Origin: Kitasatospora viridis
Lineage (GTDB): Bacteria; Actinomycetota; Actinomycetes; Streptomycetales; Streptomycetaceae
Length of the DNA: 64,000 bases
Assembly (NCBI RefSeq): GCF_007829815.1
Contig: NZ_VIWT01000006.1
Span: 1-64,000, forward strand
Direction of reading: 5' to 3'
The notes under the pieces were generated by a model, which worked only from the letters and a program-made list of their open reading frames with translations, was not told the origin of the DNA and did no database searches. A program made the position numbers and the translations under genes. Within the stretch, counting starts at the first letter, position 1; each line of letters opens with the position of its first letter. Positions 1 through 8,481 of this stretch are shown here, piece after piece.

Positions 1-1
1 G

Positions 2-1186
2 GGCACCGGGGCGATCACCGCCGACCTGGCCGCGAACCGGGCCGACCTGGCCTCCCGCGCCGGCTCGCCGATCACCCGCGACCCGGCCGTGCGCGCCCGC
101 ACCGGCGCCGTGACCGAGGCCGATGCCCGTCGCCCGCAGGCCTACCCCGAGCGGGCCGAGGCCCAGCGGGCCCGGCTCGGTCTGCCGCTGCTGCCGACCA
201 CCACGATCGGTTCCTTCCCGCAGACCTCCGAACTGCGGTTGGCCCGAGCTGATCTGACGGCTGGTCGGATCGACGCCGAGGGGTACCGGGAGCGGATGGC
301 GGCCGAGGTCCGGGAGGTGATCGCCTTCCAGGAGAAGGCGGGCCTGGACGTGCTGGTGCACGGCGAACCCGAGCGCAACGACATGGTGCAGTACTTCGCC
401 GAGCAGCTCACCGGCTACCTGGCTACCCGGCACGGGTGGGTGCAGTCCTACGGCACCCGGTACGTGCGCCCGCCGGTGCTGGCCGGCGACATCTCCCGCC
501 CGCACCCGATGACCGTCGACTGGTTCCGCTACGCCCAGGGCCTGACGGACCGTCCGGTCAAGGGCATGCTCACCGGCCCGGTCACCATGCTCGCCTGGTC
601 CTTCGTCCGCGACGACCAGCCGCTCGCCGAGACCGCCCGCCAGGTGGCGCTGGCCCTGCGCGACGAGGTGACCGACCTGGAGGCCGCCGGCGCGTCCGTC
701 GTCCAGGTCGACGAGCCCGCGCTGCGCGAGACCCTGCCGCTGCGCGCCGCCGGCCGCCCGGCCTACCTGGACTGGGCCACGACGGCGTTCCGGCTGGCCA
801 CCTCGGGCGTGCGCGCGGACACCCAGATCCACACCCACATGTGCTACGCGGAGTTCGGCGCGATCATGACGGCGATCGAGGAGCTCGACGCCGACGTGAT
901 CTCGCTGGAGGCCACCCGCTCGCACATGCAGGTCGCCGGTGAGCTCGCCGACGCGGGCTACCCGCGCGAGGTCGGCCCGGGCGTCTGGGACATCCACTCG
1001 CCGCGCGTGCCGAGCACCGAGGAGGCCGTCGAGCTGCTGCGGACCGGCCTCGCGGCGATCCCGGCCGAGCGGCTCTGGGTCAACCCGGACTGCGGGCTGA
1101 AGACCCGCGGCTGGACCGAGACCCGCGCCTCGCTGGAGAGCCTGGTCGGCGCCGCCCGCCGCCTGCGGGAGGAACTCCTCGGCTGA
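2..1186 (+). CDS. metE: 5-methyltetrahydropteroyltriglutamate-homocysteine methyltransferase (MetE), C-terminal part
   Basis: Cobalamin-independent methionine synthase: it moves the methyl group of 5-methyl-tetrahydrofolate polyglutamate to homocysteine in the cytosol. The frame is open from base 2, so the gene begins left of the window and only about 394 C-terminal residues (of roughly 760) are seen. The zinc-site residues known for the family are visible: His and Cys in IHTHMCYAEF, Glu in VISLEATRS and Cys in NPDCGLKTRG. LPLLPTTTIGSFPQT is the typical start of the catalytic barrel. An internal GTG at 89 could be mistaken for a start, but homologous sequence continues upstream of it. The upstream control region is not in the window. 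Confidence 0.97.
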   Translation, partial: GTGAITADLAANRADLASRAGSPITRDPAVRARTGAVTEADARRPQAYPERAEAQRARLGLPLLPTTTIGSFPQTSELRLARADLTAGRIDAEGYRERMAAEVREVIAFQEKAGLDVLVHGEPERNDMVQYFAEQLTGYLATRHGWVQSYGTRYVRPPVLAGDISRPHPMTVDWFRYAQGLTDRPVKGMLTGPVTMLAWSFVRDDQPLAETARQVALALRDEVTDLEAAGASVVQVDEPALRETLPLRAAGRPAYLDWATTAFRLATSGVRADTQIHTHMCYAEFGAIMTAIEELDADVISLEATRSHMQVAGELADAGYPREVGPGVWDIHSPRVPSTEEAVELLRTGLAAIPAERLWVNPDCGLKTRGWTETRASLESLVGAARRLREELLG

Positions 1187-1258
1187 CCCGCCGTCACCAG
1201 AGCGCCGGGTCGGGTGCGGGCCACTGCCCCGCCCGCCCCGGCACTCGGAGTCTTCCCG

Positions 1259-1380
1259 CTCCGTTCTACGCCGTCCTCGCCCTGCCGCTGCTCTTCGCCA
1301 ACCCGGTCCGCAAGGTCTACCACAACCTCGTCATCACCGGCCTGTCGATCGCCACCGCCTCCTCGGCCCCGGCCGCTTCC
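1259..1380 (+). pseudogene. Relic of a nickel/cobalt (NiCoT-type) transporter C-terminus
   Basis: One frame of the metE-trypco2 intergenic space reads as a hydrophobic stretch containing LPLLFANPVRKVYHN followed by LVITGLSIATAS. The NPVRK-(I/V)-Y-N-TGLS pattern is what I recall from the last segments of HoxN/NixA nickel-cobalt permeases. There is no start codon or RBS, and similarity stops on both sides. I read it as a decayed fragment. The family assignment is from memory of the motif only. Confidence 0.4.
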
Positions 1381-1405
1381 AGCACCCTGGCCCCACCGGC
1401 CGGGA

Positions 1406-1428
1406 GAGGGCGCCCTCCCCGATAGGAT
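1406..1428 (+). promoter_or_regulatory. Candidate promoter with palindrome upstream of the trypco2 gene
   Basis: A perfect 12-bp palindrome GAGGGCGCCCTC (1406-1417) is followed by TAGGAT (1423-1428), a good actinobacterial -10 hexamer 35 bases before the GTG start at 1464. No convincing -35 box is present at the right distance, so the promoter may depend on an activator or the match may be fortuitous. Confidence 0.35.
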
Positions 1429-1463
1429 CCCCGTCGGGGCATGCGGATGAACGAGGGGGACGC

Positions 1464-1769
1464 GTGATCGAGTTGGCCGAGATGATCGCGGCACTGCGGG
1501 GCGAGCTCAATGCCGCGATCGCGGGCGGCGACGGGCAGGCGGTGCGCTTCGAGCTCGGCCCGGTCGAGATCGAGACGACCGTGGCCGTGGAGAAGGCGGC
1601 CGGCGCGAACGGCAAGGTGCGCTTCTGGATCGCCGAGGCGGGCGCCGACGGCAAGTCGACGCACACCCGGACCCAGAAGATCACCCTCACCCTGCAGCCC
1701 ACCCTGGTCTCCGGCGACACCCGGATGCCGGTGCTGATCTCCGGCAACGAGGTGGACGGGGAGCGCTAG
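1464..1769 (+). CDS. Trypsin-co-occurring domain 2 (trypco2) protein
   Basis: This 101-residue protein reads as a single small domain: an N-terminal helix (IELAEMIAALRGELNAAI), then strands including VRFELGPVEIETTVAVEK, a WIAEAG strand and a C-terminal THTRTQKITLTLQP. That pattern is the trypsin-co-occurring domain 2 family, known from actinobacterial conflict systems where it sits beside trypsin-fold and STAND proteins. The next gene, 22 bases downstream, is exactly such a protein, so they probably form one operon. GTG at 1464 is preceded by GAGGGGGA. The molecular role of trypco2 is not known; it has been suggested to be an adaptor or regulator of the protease. Confidence 0.85.
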   Translation: MIELAEMIAALRGELNAAIAGGDGQAVRFELGPVEIETTVAVEKAAGANGKVRFWIAEAGADGKSTHTRTQKITLTLQPTLVSGDTRMPVLISGNEVDGER

Positions 1770-1791
1770 GCAAGGGGTGACAGGGCTTTAG

Positions 1792-4700
1792 ATGACGGGG
1801 CTTCAGATGACGGAGCTTCAGATGATGACCGGGCTCCAGGGGACGGGCCTGCAGATCGAACGGGTCGCCGAGGTCATCGTCGAGTTCACCAGTGGCCCTC
1901 GCCGGCGCGGCTCGGGCTACCTGGTGGCCCCCGCGACGGTCCTCACGGCCGCGCACGTCGTCGCGCACGCCGCCCGGGTCGAGGTGCGGTTCGACTCCGA
2001 CCGCCCCGGCGAGCGGACGATCGAGGCCCGGACGGCCTTCGCCCACCCGGGCATCGACCTCGCGGTGCTGACGCTCGCCGAGCCCGCCGGCAGTGCCGCC
2101 ACGGTGTCCTACGGCCGGATCGGCGAGCACGACGCACCCCTGTACTGCAGCGCGGCGGGCTTCCCCTACTTCAAGCTCCGCAAGGACCCCGACAACTCCC
2201 GCTACCGCGACCTGGAACACATCCGGGCGATCTGCTCCCCGCTCACCAACCGCCGCGAAGGCACCCTCGAACTGCGAGTGGCAGCCCCCGCCGCCGGGGC
2301 GGACGGCTCCCCGTGGGAGGGCATGTCCGGCGCCGCCGTCCTGAGCGGCGGACTCCTCGTCGGAGTCGTCCGCCAGCACCAGGTGAACGACGGCCCGGGG
2401 CGGCTCGCCGCCAGCCGGGTGGACCGCTGGGCCGAGAAGCTCAGCGCGAGCGAACTCGACGCACTCACCGGGCTCCTGGGCACCACGATCGACCCGCCGC
2501 AACTGCCCGAGGCGAGCCGCACGGCAGCGGCGGGCCGACCGGCCGCCGGCCTGCGCGCCCTGCTCCACGACCTGGTCCCGGACCACCTCGACGACCGGAG
2601 CGCCGAACTCGCCGACCTCCTCGACTTCTGCGCCGGCGCCGAACCGTACCGCTGGCTCCAGGGCCCGCCCTGGGCCGGCAAGACCACGCTCGCCGCCTGG
2701 TTCGCGCTGCACCCGCCGCCGGGCGTCGTCCCGGTCTGCTACTTCGTCACCTCCCGGCAGGCCGGCCAGGCCGACAGCGCCGACTTCACCGAGCAGCTGA
2801 TCCGTCAACTCGCCGAGATCGCCGGCCGGGACCCCGAGCCGGACGGCACGCCCGCCAACCGCGACCAGCAGCGCCGCCAACTGCTCCGCGACGCGGCGGC
2901 CCGCCTGGCCCGCGACGGCGCCACCCTGCTGCTCGTCGTCGACGGCCTCGACGAGGACCGGTCCGAACGGTCCAGCATCGCCGCGCTGCTCCCCGAGCGC
3001 CCGCCCGCGAACCTCCGCGTCCTGGTCACCAGCCGCCCCCGCCCCGGCGTTCCCGCCGACCTCCCCGGCGGCCACCCGCTGCGGCACTGCCCGGTCACCC
3101 GGCTCGTCGCCACCCCCGCCGCCCTCGGCATCGAGCACGACGCGCGCTACGAACTCGGCCAGGCGCTGGCCGGCGACACCCTGGACCGCGAGATCCTCGG
3201 CCTGCTGACCGCCGCCCGCGGCACCCTCACCCTCGCCGACCTGCGCGAACTGACGGGGCGTGAGCAGTTCGTGGTGCGCGGGCGGCTGGACAGCCCGTTC
3301 GGCCGGATCCTGCGCGAACGCGGCGAGCCGGCCGGCGACTCCCTCGTGCGCGGCTACCTGTTCGCGCACGAGACGCTGTTCGCCGCCGCCCTCGACGCCT
3401 TCGGGCCGGACCTCGCGCCCTACCGCGAGCGGATCCACGCCTGGGCCCAGCGCTACCGCGCCGCCGGCTGGCCGCCGGACAGCCCCTGGTACCTGCTGCG
3501 CCAGTACGGCCGCCTGGCCGTCGGCGAGCAGGACGCGCCGCTGGCCACCGACCTCGCCACCGACCCGCGCCGCCACGACCGGCTGCGCGCGGTGACCGGC
3601 AGCGACCAGCCGGCACTCGCGGAGATCGCCGCGGTGCGGCAGCTGATCAGCCGTCAGGCCACCCCGGACCTGGCGAGGCTGGCGGCCCTCGCCGCCGCCC
3701 ACGGGCTGGTGTCCCGCCGCAACAGCGCACTGCCGCCCGAGGTGCCCGTCATGATCGCCCGCCTCGGGCAGCCGCGCCGCGCGGAGGGCCTGGCGCGCAG
3801 CATGACCGGGCCGGGGCGGCTGGACGCGCTGGTCGGCGTGGCGCAGGTGCTGGCCGAAGCCGGCGACGGGCGGGTGGGTGAGCTGGTCCGCGAGGTCCAG
3901 CGGGTGGCCGCGGACGTCGGCCTCTACGACCCGCCGTCCGAAGCTCTCTACCGGCGTGACCTGCTCGCCGCCGGCGCCGTGGCACTGGCCACCACGGGCG
4001 AGGGCGCGGCGGCCGTCGCGCTCGTGGCGGCGGCAGCAGAGGAGGAGTTCCCCTGGGGCGAGTACGAGTACGAGGACGAGGAGGCGGGGGACGACGTGGT
4101 GCCCGGGGTCAGGCTGCGGCGCCGGGACTTCGCCACCGCGCTGTCGCTGGCCGCCGTGGCCAAGGCCCTTCGCCCGCGTGATCCGGGCCTTGCCGAGCGG
4201 GCGCTGGCCTTCGTCGAGGCCGCGGTCGAGGACCGGCCGGTGATCGCCCGGATCCGCCTCCTGGCGGCCCTGGCCGATGCCCACGCCGAGGCCGACCCGG
4301 CGCGCGCGGCGGAGCTGGTGGAGCGCATCGACCAGGAGGTCGACCTGGCCCTCGATCAAGCGCCCAGCCAGCACAGCCCGGCCGCCGCCCTCGCCTGGGG
4401 AGCCGACGACCTCCTCCCGGTCCACCCGGCGGCCGCGGCCCGACTGGCCCGGGCCGCGGCCGAGCATGCGGCGACGCTGCTCCAGCCGCCGACCAGGTCC
4501 GACGACGATCGCATCCTGCCCTTCCTGAGCACGCTGACCCGCAGCGGGCAGGTCGCCGAGGCCGAGGCGCTCGCGGGGCGGATCGCCGCCGACGAGGATC
4601 CCGCCGACGCGCCGCCCTGGGCGGAGGACCCGGACCCCTCCCACCTGGCACGCGTGCGGGCGTCGATCTGGGGGGTCGTCGCACCGGGCTGGGTCCACTC

Positions 4701-6069
4701 GGGCGTGCCAGAGCGGGCCCGGGCGGTGGTGGAGCACGCCTTCGCGCCCGGCCAGGCGCCAGCAGAGGTCCTCGCCGAGGTCAGCCGCGCCTTCGCCGAG
4801 GCCGGGGACCTCCCGGAAGCCGGCCGCTGGGCCGAGCGGATTCCGGACCCCCGACAACGGGCCAGGGCGCTCTGCGCCATGGCCGAACACACCCTCGCCC
4901 AGGACCGGGAACAGGCCCTGCGACTCGCGGAGGAGGCGCTCCAAGCGTCTTTCCAAGCGGCCTCCCGTGATCAGGACCGGTTGTCCGACCGACGGCTGGC
5001 GGCGCTGACGGACGCGCTCGCCGCCTGCGCAGACTTCACCGCCGCCGGCCGCGAAGCCCGGTCGATCGCCGGTCCGTTCGAGCGGACCTGGGCACTCGCG
5101 GCGCTGGCGGTCCGGTGCCACGAGCGCGGCGCCGGACCGGCCGCCGGGGAATTCGCCGACCAGGCCAGGCAGGAGGGCGAGGACGAGAGCAACCGGTACG
5201 ACTGGGAGTCGCGCACCACGGCGCTGCTGACGGCCGGTGAGGCGCTGGCGCACCTGGGGCCGTCGGCGCGGCTGACCCGGGTCCTGGACCTGCTGGCGGA
5301 AAGCGAGGCCTGGCCGGCCGGCGGGTACGTCGCCGCGCTCGGGGCCCACGATCCCATTCGGGTCGGCGCCCTGTTGGACGGCTACGAACACCAACTCCGG
5401 GCAGCCGAGGACCCCGAGGTCAAGATCGCCTGCTGCGTCGACCTCCTCGCCATGGCGGGCCGGCTCGACCCGCCGCGCACGCGGCGCCTGCTGGAGCTGC
5501 TGGCGCAGGCCACCGACGAGGATCCGATCTCCCACCCCGTGTACTGGGGGGCGTCCGATCCCAGCTACCAGGCACTGGCCGCACTGCTCCTGCAGCGTGA
5601 CTTCCCGCAGCGTGCGCGCCTGTTGCGTGAGGGTGTCGACGAGTACGTGTCCGGCCGCGGGGCGAGCAGCTACGAGCCGCGGCTGTTCGGGACGCTGGCC
5701 CTCATACATGCCGCCCACGGGGAATGGGCGCAGGCCGAGGAGTGGGCGGACAACGTCTGGGAGAACCCCGCTGACCGGGCCGCCACCAGGTGCGCGCTGG
5801 CGATGACCGTCGGCGGGCTCCGTGGGCCGGCCCTGACGACCCCGCTGCTGGCCGACGGATGGCTCGCGCAGGTCCGGGCCTGCATCGAGGCGTTCGCACC
5901 CCTGCCCCCGGCGGACGACACCCGACTGGCCCGCGCCCGGGGCCTGCTGACGGACGTTCTGCTCGGCGACGAGTGGCACCACGCCCTGCCCGCCCTCGCC
6001 CAGCTGGCCCCCGACGCGGTCCTGGCCGTCCGCGACGTCGTCCTCGACCACCGCGGCGGGGCCGCCTGA
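1792..6069 (+). CDS. Trypsin-like protease-STAND NTPase with long helical-repeat C-terminus
   Basis: A 1425-residue cytosolic multidomain protein. Residues about 20-210 are a trypsin-fold protease with His in TAAHVV (about 55), Asp in GIDLAVL (about 88) and Ser in GMSGAAV (about 178), so the triad looks intact. A STAND-type NTPase follows, with Walker A GPPWAGKTT (about 290-300) and Walker B LLLVVDGLDED (about 380-390). The last 800 residues are Ala/Arg/Glu-rich helical repeats, probably the sensing part. The architecture matches STAND conflict proteins in which recognition of an intruder switches on an effector domain; a role in defence is inference. AAGGGG at 1772 lies rather far from ATG 1792. 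A second ATG pair at 1822 is possible, and the extra N-terminal residues form an odd MTGLQ/MTELQ repeat, so the true start is uncertain. Confidence 0.85.
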   Translation: MTGLQMTELQMMTGLQGTGLQIERVAEVIVEFTSGPRRRGSGYLVAPATVLTAAHVVAHAARVEVRFDSDRPGERTIEARTAFAHPGIDLAVLTLAEPAGSAATVSYGRIGEHDAPLYCSAAGFPYFKLRKDPDNSRYRDLEHIRAICSPLTNRREGTLELRVAAPAAGADGSPWEGMSGAAVLSGGLLVGVVRQHQVNDGPGRLAASRVDRWAEKLSASELDALTGLLGTTIDPPQLPEASRTAAAGRPAAGLRALLHDLVPDHLDDRSAELADLLDFCAGAEPYRWLQGPPWAGKTTLAAWFALHPPPGVVPVCYFVTSRQAGQADSADFTEQLIRQLAEIAGRDPEPDGTPANRDQQRRQLLRDAAARLARDGATLLLVVDGLDEDRSERSSIAALLPERPPANLRVLVTSRPRPGVPADLPGGHPLRHCPVTRLVATPAALGIEHDARYELGQALAGDTLDREILGLLTAARGTLTLADLRELTGREQFVVRGRLDSPFGRILRERGEPAGDSLVRGYLFAHETLFAAALDAFGPDLAPYRERIHAWAQRYRAAGWPPDSPWYLLRQYGRLAVGEQDAPLATDLATDPRRHDRLRAVTGSDQPALAEIAAVRQLISRQATPDLARLAALAAAHGLVSRRNSALPPEVPVMIARLGQPRRAEGLARSMTGPGRLDALVGVAQVLAEAGDGRVGELVREVQRVAADVGLYDPPSEALYRRDLLAAGAVALATTGEGAAAVALVAAAAEEEFPWGEYEYEDEEAGDDVVPGVRLRRRDFATALSLAAVAKALRPRDPGLAERALAFVEAAVEDRPVIARIRLLAALADAHAEADPARAAELVERIDQEVDLALDQAPSQHSPAAALAWGADDLLPVHPAAAARLARAAAEHAATLLQPPTRSDDDRILPFLSTLTRSGQVAEAEALAGRIAADEDPADAPPWAEDPDPSHLARVRASIWGVVAPGWVHSGVPERARAVVEHAFAPGQAPAEVLAEVSRAFAEAGDLPEAGRWAERIPDPRQRARALCAMAEHTLAQDREQALRLAEEALQASFQAASRDQDRLSDRRLAALTDALAACADFTAAGREARSIAGPFERTWALAALAVRCHERGAGPAAGEFADQARQEGEDESNRYDWESRTTALLTAGEALAHLGPSARLTRVLDLLAESEAWPAGGYVAALGAHDPIRVGALLDGYEHQLRAAEDPEVKIACCVDLLAMAGRLDPPRTRRLLELLAQATDEDPISHPVYWGASDPSYQALAALLLQRDFPQRARLLREGVDEYVSGRGASSYEPRLFGTLALIHAAHGEWAQAEEWADNVWENPADRAATRCALAMTVGGLRGPALTTPLLADGWLAQVRACIEAFAPLPPADDTRLARARGLLTDVLLGDEWHHALPALAQLAPDAVLAVRDVVLDHRGGAA

Positions 6070-6088
6070 CACCCCGCTGAGCCAACCC

Positions 6089-6120
6089 TGCTGAGAGCGG
6101 CGACCCGGCCGCTCTCAGCA
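6089..6120. terminator. Bidirectional hairpin terminator
   Basis: A perfect 13-bp stem TGCTGAGAGCGGC / GCCGCTCTCAGCA with a 6-base loop lies between two convergent genes (stops at 6069 and 6152). It has no T-run, as is common in this group. Symmetry and position suggest it serves both genes. Confidence 0.8.
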
Positions 6121-6151
6121 CGCGGGTGGGCCGGGACGCCGAGCCTCGCGG

Positions 6152-6553
6152 CTACCGGTCCTGCTTGGCCTTCTCGTACGCGTCCTGCGCGGCCATGACG
6201 TCCGTGACGTGGCTCTCCGCCCATCGGGCCAGCGACCACACCTGGCGGGCGGCCTCCTCGCCGATCGGGGTGAGGGAGTAGTCGACGCGCGGGGGGATGA
6301 CCGGGTGTGCCAGGCGGTGCACGAAGCCGTCCCGCTCCAGGGTCTGCAGCGTCTGGGCGAGCATCTTCTCGCTGACCCCGCCGATGGTGCGGCGGAGCTC
6401 GCTGAAGCGCCGGGTGCCGTCGGTCAGCGCCGCCAGCACCAGGACGCCCCACCGGCTGGTGACGTGCTCCAGGATCAGGCGCGAGGGACAGCTCGCCACG
6501 TTCACGTCGGCTGCCGGCGTCGGGGATACGGTCGACTCATCACTTACTCCCAT
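6152..6553 (-). CDS. HxlR-family transcriptional regulator
   Basis: A 133-residue single-domain winged-helix protein of the HxlR/DUF24 type, with family hallmarks CPSRLILEHVTSRWGVLVL, RRFSELRRTIGGVSEKMLAQTL, LERDGFVHR and VDYSLTPIG. HxlR proteins sense oxidants, electrophiles or aldehydes, often through an N-terminal Cys; here one Cys (CPSR) sits at the usual place near residue 22. It is transcribed away from a quinone-reductase-like gene, with an inverted repeat in the 98-base gap. The standard inference is that it represses that gene and itself until a reactive quinone or aldehyde appears. Confidence 0.93.
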   Translation of the reverse strand: MGVSDESTVSPTPAADVNVASCPSRLILEHVTSRWGVLVLAALTDGTRRFSELRRTIGGVSEKMLAQTLQTLERDGFVHRLAHPVIPPRVDYSLTPIGEEAARQVWSLARWAESHVTDVMAAQDAYEKAKQDR

Positions 6554-6556
6554 ATC

Positions 6557-6581
6557 AGTACCTTACTTCAAAGTGGGTACT
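6557..6581. promoter_or_regulatory. Probable HxlR operator in the divergent promoter region
   Basis: Inverted repeat AGTACC (6557-6562) ... GGTACT (6576-6581), with a second nested pair ACTT/AAGT (6565-6568, 6571-6574). The region is A+T-rich compared with its surroundings and abuts the HxlR ATG at 6553, the place expected for autoregulation and control of the gene at 6652. Confidence 0.55.
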
Positions 6582-6651
6582 ATCTATAAGTTAGTGATGG
6601 CTCTAGCGTCGGTCCTGCATTCGCACACTCGCCGACAGGAGAACGCATCCC

Positions 6652-7509
6652 ATGAGCATCGTGGTCACCGGAGCAACCGGAGTGCTCGGCCGTCTCGTCA
6701 TCGACGAACTACTGGCCGTGGTCCCCGCCGAGCAGGTCGTCGCCCTCGTACGTGACAGGGGGAGGGCCTCCGACATCGCCGATCGTGGCGTCGAGCTCCG
6801 CCTCGCGGACTACAGCGAGCCCGAGAGCCTGGCCGGCGCCTTCCGGTCCGGCGACGTCGTGCTGCTGATCTCCGGCAGTGAGGTCGGGCGGCGCGTCGCG
6901 CAGCACACCGCTGTCGTCCGTGCGGCCAAGGAGGCCGGCGTGGCCCGGATCGCGTACACCGGCATCCTGGGCGGCCCCGCAGCCGACTTCGCGCTCGCGG
7001 ACGAGCACAAGGCCACCGAGCAGGCCATCCTCGACTCCGGTCTGCCCTACACCTTCCTGCGCAACGGCTGGTACACCGAGAACTACACCGCCCAGATCCA
7101 GGTCCAGCTGGAGCACGGCGTGGTGGGCAGCGCCGGCGAGGGCAGGATCGGCTCGGCCGCCCGACGGGACTTCGCCGCCGCCGCGGTCGCCGTCCTCACC
7201 GGCGAGGGCCACGAGAACCGGGCGTACGAGCTGAGCGGCGATCAGGCCTGGACCCTGGCCGAGTACGCCGCCGAGCTGTCCAGGCAGTCCGGGACGGCGG
7301 TCGCCCACGCCGACGTCCCACCGGAGGCCCTCAAGGGGATCCTGCTCGGTGCGGGTCTGCCGGAGGCGTTCGCCGACGTCCTCGTCGACGTCGATGTCGC
7401 CGGCATCAGGCGCGGCCTGCTGGAGGGCGGCAGCGGTGACCTCTCCCGGCTCATCGGCCGCCCGACGACCCCGCTCGCCGACACGATCGCGGCTGCGCTG
7501 AAGGTCTGA
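6652..7509 (+). CDS. NAD(P)-binding NmrA/QOR2-like reductase
   Basis: A 285-residue atypical short-chain dehydrogenase. The N-terminus MSIVVTGATGVLGRLV is the GxxGxxG dinucleotide site, and RIAYTGILGG and LPYTFLRNGWYTENY are typical of the NADPH:quinone oxidoreductase 2 (YtfG/QOR2) branch of the NmrA family. Members reduce quinones or act as redox sensors. AGGAG precedes ATG 6652 with normal spacing. Divergent pairing with an HxlR regulator (QorR-type arrangement) supports a role in quinone or electrophile detoxification. Confidence 0.9.
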   Translation: MSIVVTGATGVLGRLVIDELLAVVPAEQVVALVRDRGRASDIADRGVELRLADYSEPESLAGAFRSGDVVLLISGSEVGRRVAQHTAVVRAAKEAGVARIAYTGILGGPAADFALADEHKATEQAILDSGLPYTFLRNGWYTENYTAQIQVQLEHGVVGSAGEGRIGSAARRDFAAAAVAVLTGEGHENRAYELSGDQAWTLAEYAAELSRQSGTAVAHADVPPEALKGILLGAGLPEAFADVLVDVDVAGIRRGLLEGGSGDLSRLIGRPTTPLADTIAAALKV

Positions 7510-7684
7510 GGCCCAGTCAACCGTGCTCCTCGGGGGACTTCACCCCGGTGGCGGACGGCGGCGTACGGCCTGCCGGGCACACGTGCGGAGTGTCGATCAG
7601 TTTCGGGCCGGACCGGTCGGACACTGGTAGCTCGCCGGGCACGTGGGTCCGGCACGCCGCGTGCCGTGAACCGAGGAGCCCGGG

Positions 7685-8467
7685 TTGACCACTCGACAGG
7701 TGCGAGTCGCGATCGCGTCGGCCTTGCTCGTCCTCCTGGTGCAGCCGGCCACTGCCGTGGCGGCGGCCGACGACTGCGCCCCCACCGGGGCCGCGCCTGG
7801 GGACCGGTTCGCCGACTTCGCCGATCTGGCCGCGCACGAGCGGGAGGGAACCGACTACCGGGTCACCGCGCGCCGTGGCGTCGGCGGTGGAGCGGAGGTG
7901 GTGCAGCTGGCGATCCACGGGGGCGGGATCGAGCCTCCCACCACCCAGCTCGCCGACTACAGCGCGAGGATGACCGGCAGCTCGTTCTACTCCTTCGAGG
8001 CCGTGGGAAACGGGGACCCGCGTGACCTCCACGTCACGGCCACGCACTTCGACGACCCCCGGGCGCTCACGTTGGTCGGGGCGGCGCGGTACACGGTGTC
8101 CTGGCACGGCGCGGCCGGTGTCGAACCGCTCACGTACGTGGGCGGCCTGGACAGCGATGCGGTCCGGTGGGTGACCGAGGCCCTTCGCGCCGGCGGTTTC
8201 CCCGTCGCGGTCCGCAATCCCGCCGCCCTCGCCGGCCGCCAGCCCTGCAACATCGCCAACCGCGACCAGCGGGGAGCAGGCGTCCAGCTGGAGATCAGCC
8301 AGGGGCAGCGCCGACAGTTCGTCAAGGACGGCGACCTCGGCCGCGACCGGATCAGCGACCCCCGCTTTCGAACCCCCGCGTTCTACGCCTACACCGCCGC
8401 CGTCCTCAGCGCGCTCCACGCCGCGATCGCCGCCCCGATCGCCGCCCCCAGCCCGCCGGCCGGGTGA
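7685..8467 (+). CDS. Secreted poly-gamma-glutamate hydrolase family protein
   Basis: A 260-residue exported protein: about 25 residues of Sec signal peptide (VRVAIASALLVLLVQPATAVAA), then a domain with DRFADFADLAAHEREGTDYR, IHGGGIEPPTTQLADY, HVTATHFDDPRAL, VSWHGAAG, TYVGGLD and GVQLEISQGQR. These blocks match the zinc-dependent poly-gamma-glutamate hydrolase fold (PghP/YoqZ, formerly DUF867) found in Bacillus phages. His and Glu of HGGGIEP and His of SWHG are the expected metal ligands. The TTG start at 7685 has GAGGA upstream. The natural substrate in this host is unknown; host cell-wall or environmental gamma-glutamyl polymers are possible. It converges on the M48 gene. Confidence 0.85.
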   Translation: MTTRQVRVAIASALLVLLVQPATAVAAADDCAPTGAAPGDRFADFADLAAHEREGTDYRVTARRGVGGGAEVVQLAIHGGGIEPPTTQLADYSARMTGSSFYSFEAVGNGDPRDLHVTATHFDDPRALTLVGAARYTVSWHGAAGVEPLTYVGGLDSDAVRWVTEALRAGGFPVAVRNPAALAGRQPCNIANRDQRGAGVQLEISQGQRRQFVKDGDLGRDRISDPRFRTPAFYAYTAAVLSALHAAIAAPIAAPSPPAG

Positions 8468-8481
8468 TCGGCGCACCTGCG

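Noticed and set aside
1687..6072. 1461-codon open frame on the minus strand opposite the trypsin-STAND gene
   Set aside because: Low-complexity Arg/Gly/Gln-rich translation with no domain; it is the complement of a high-G+C gene whose plus-strand product has clear protease and NTPase motifs.
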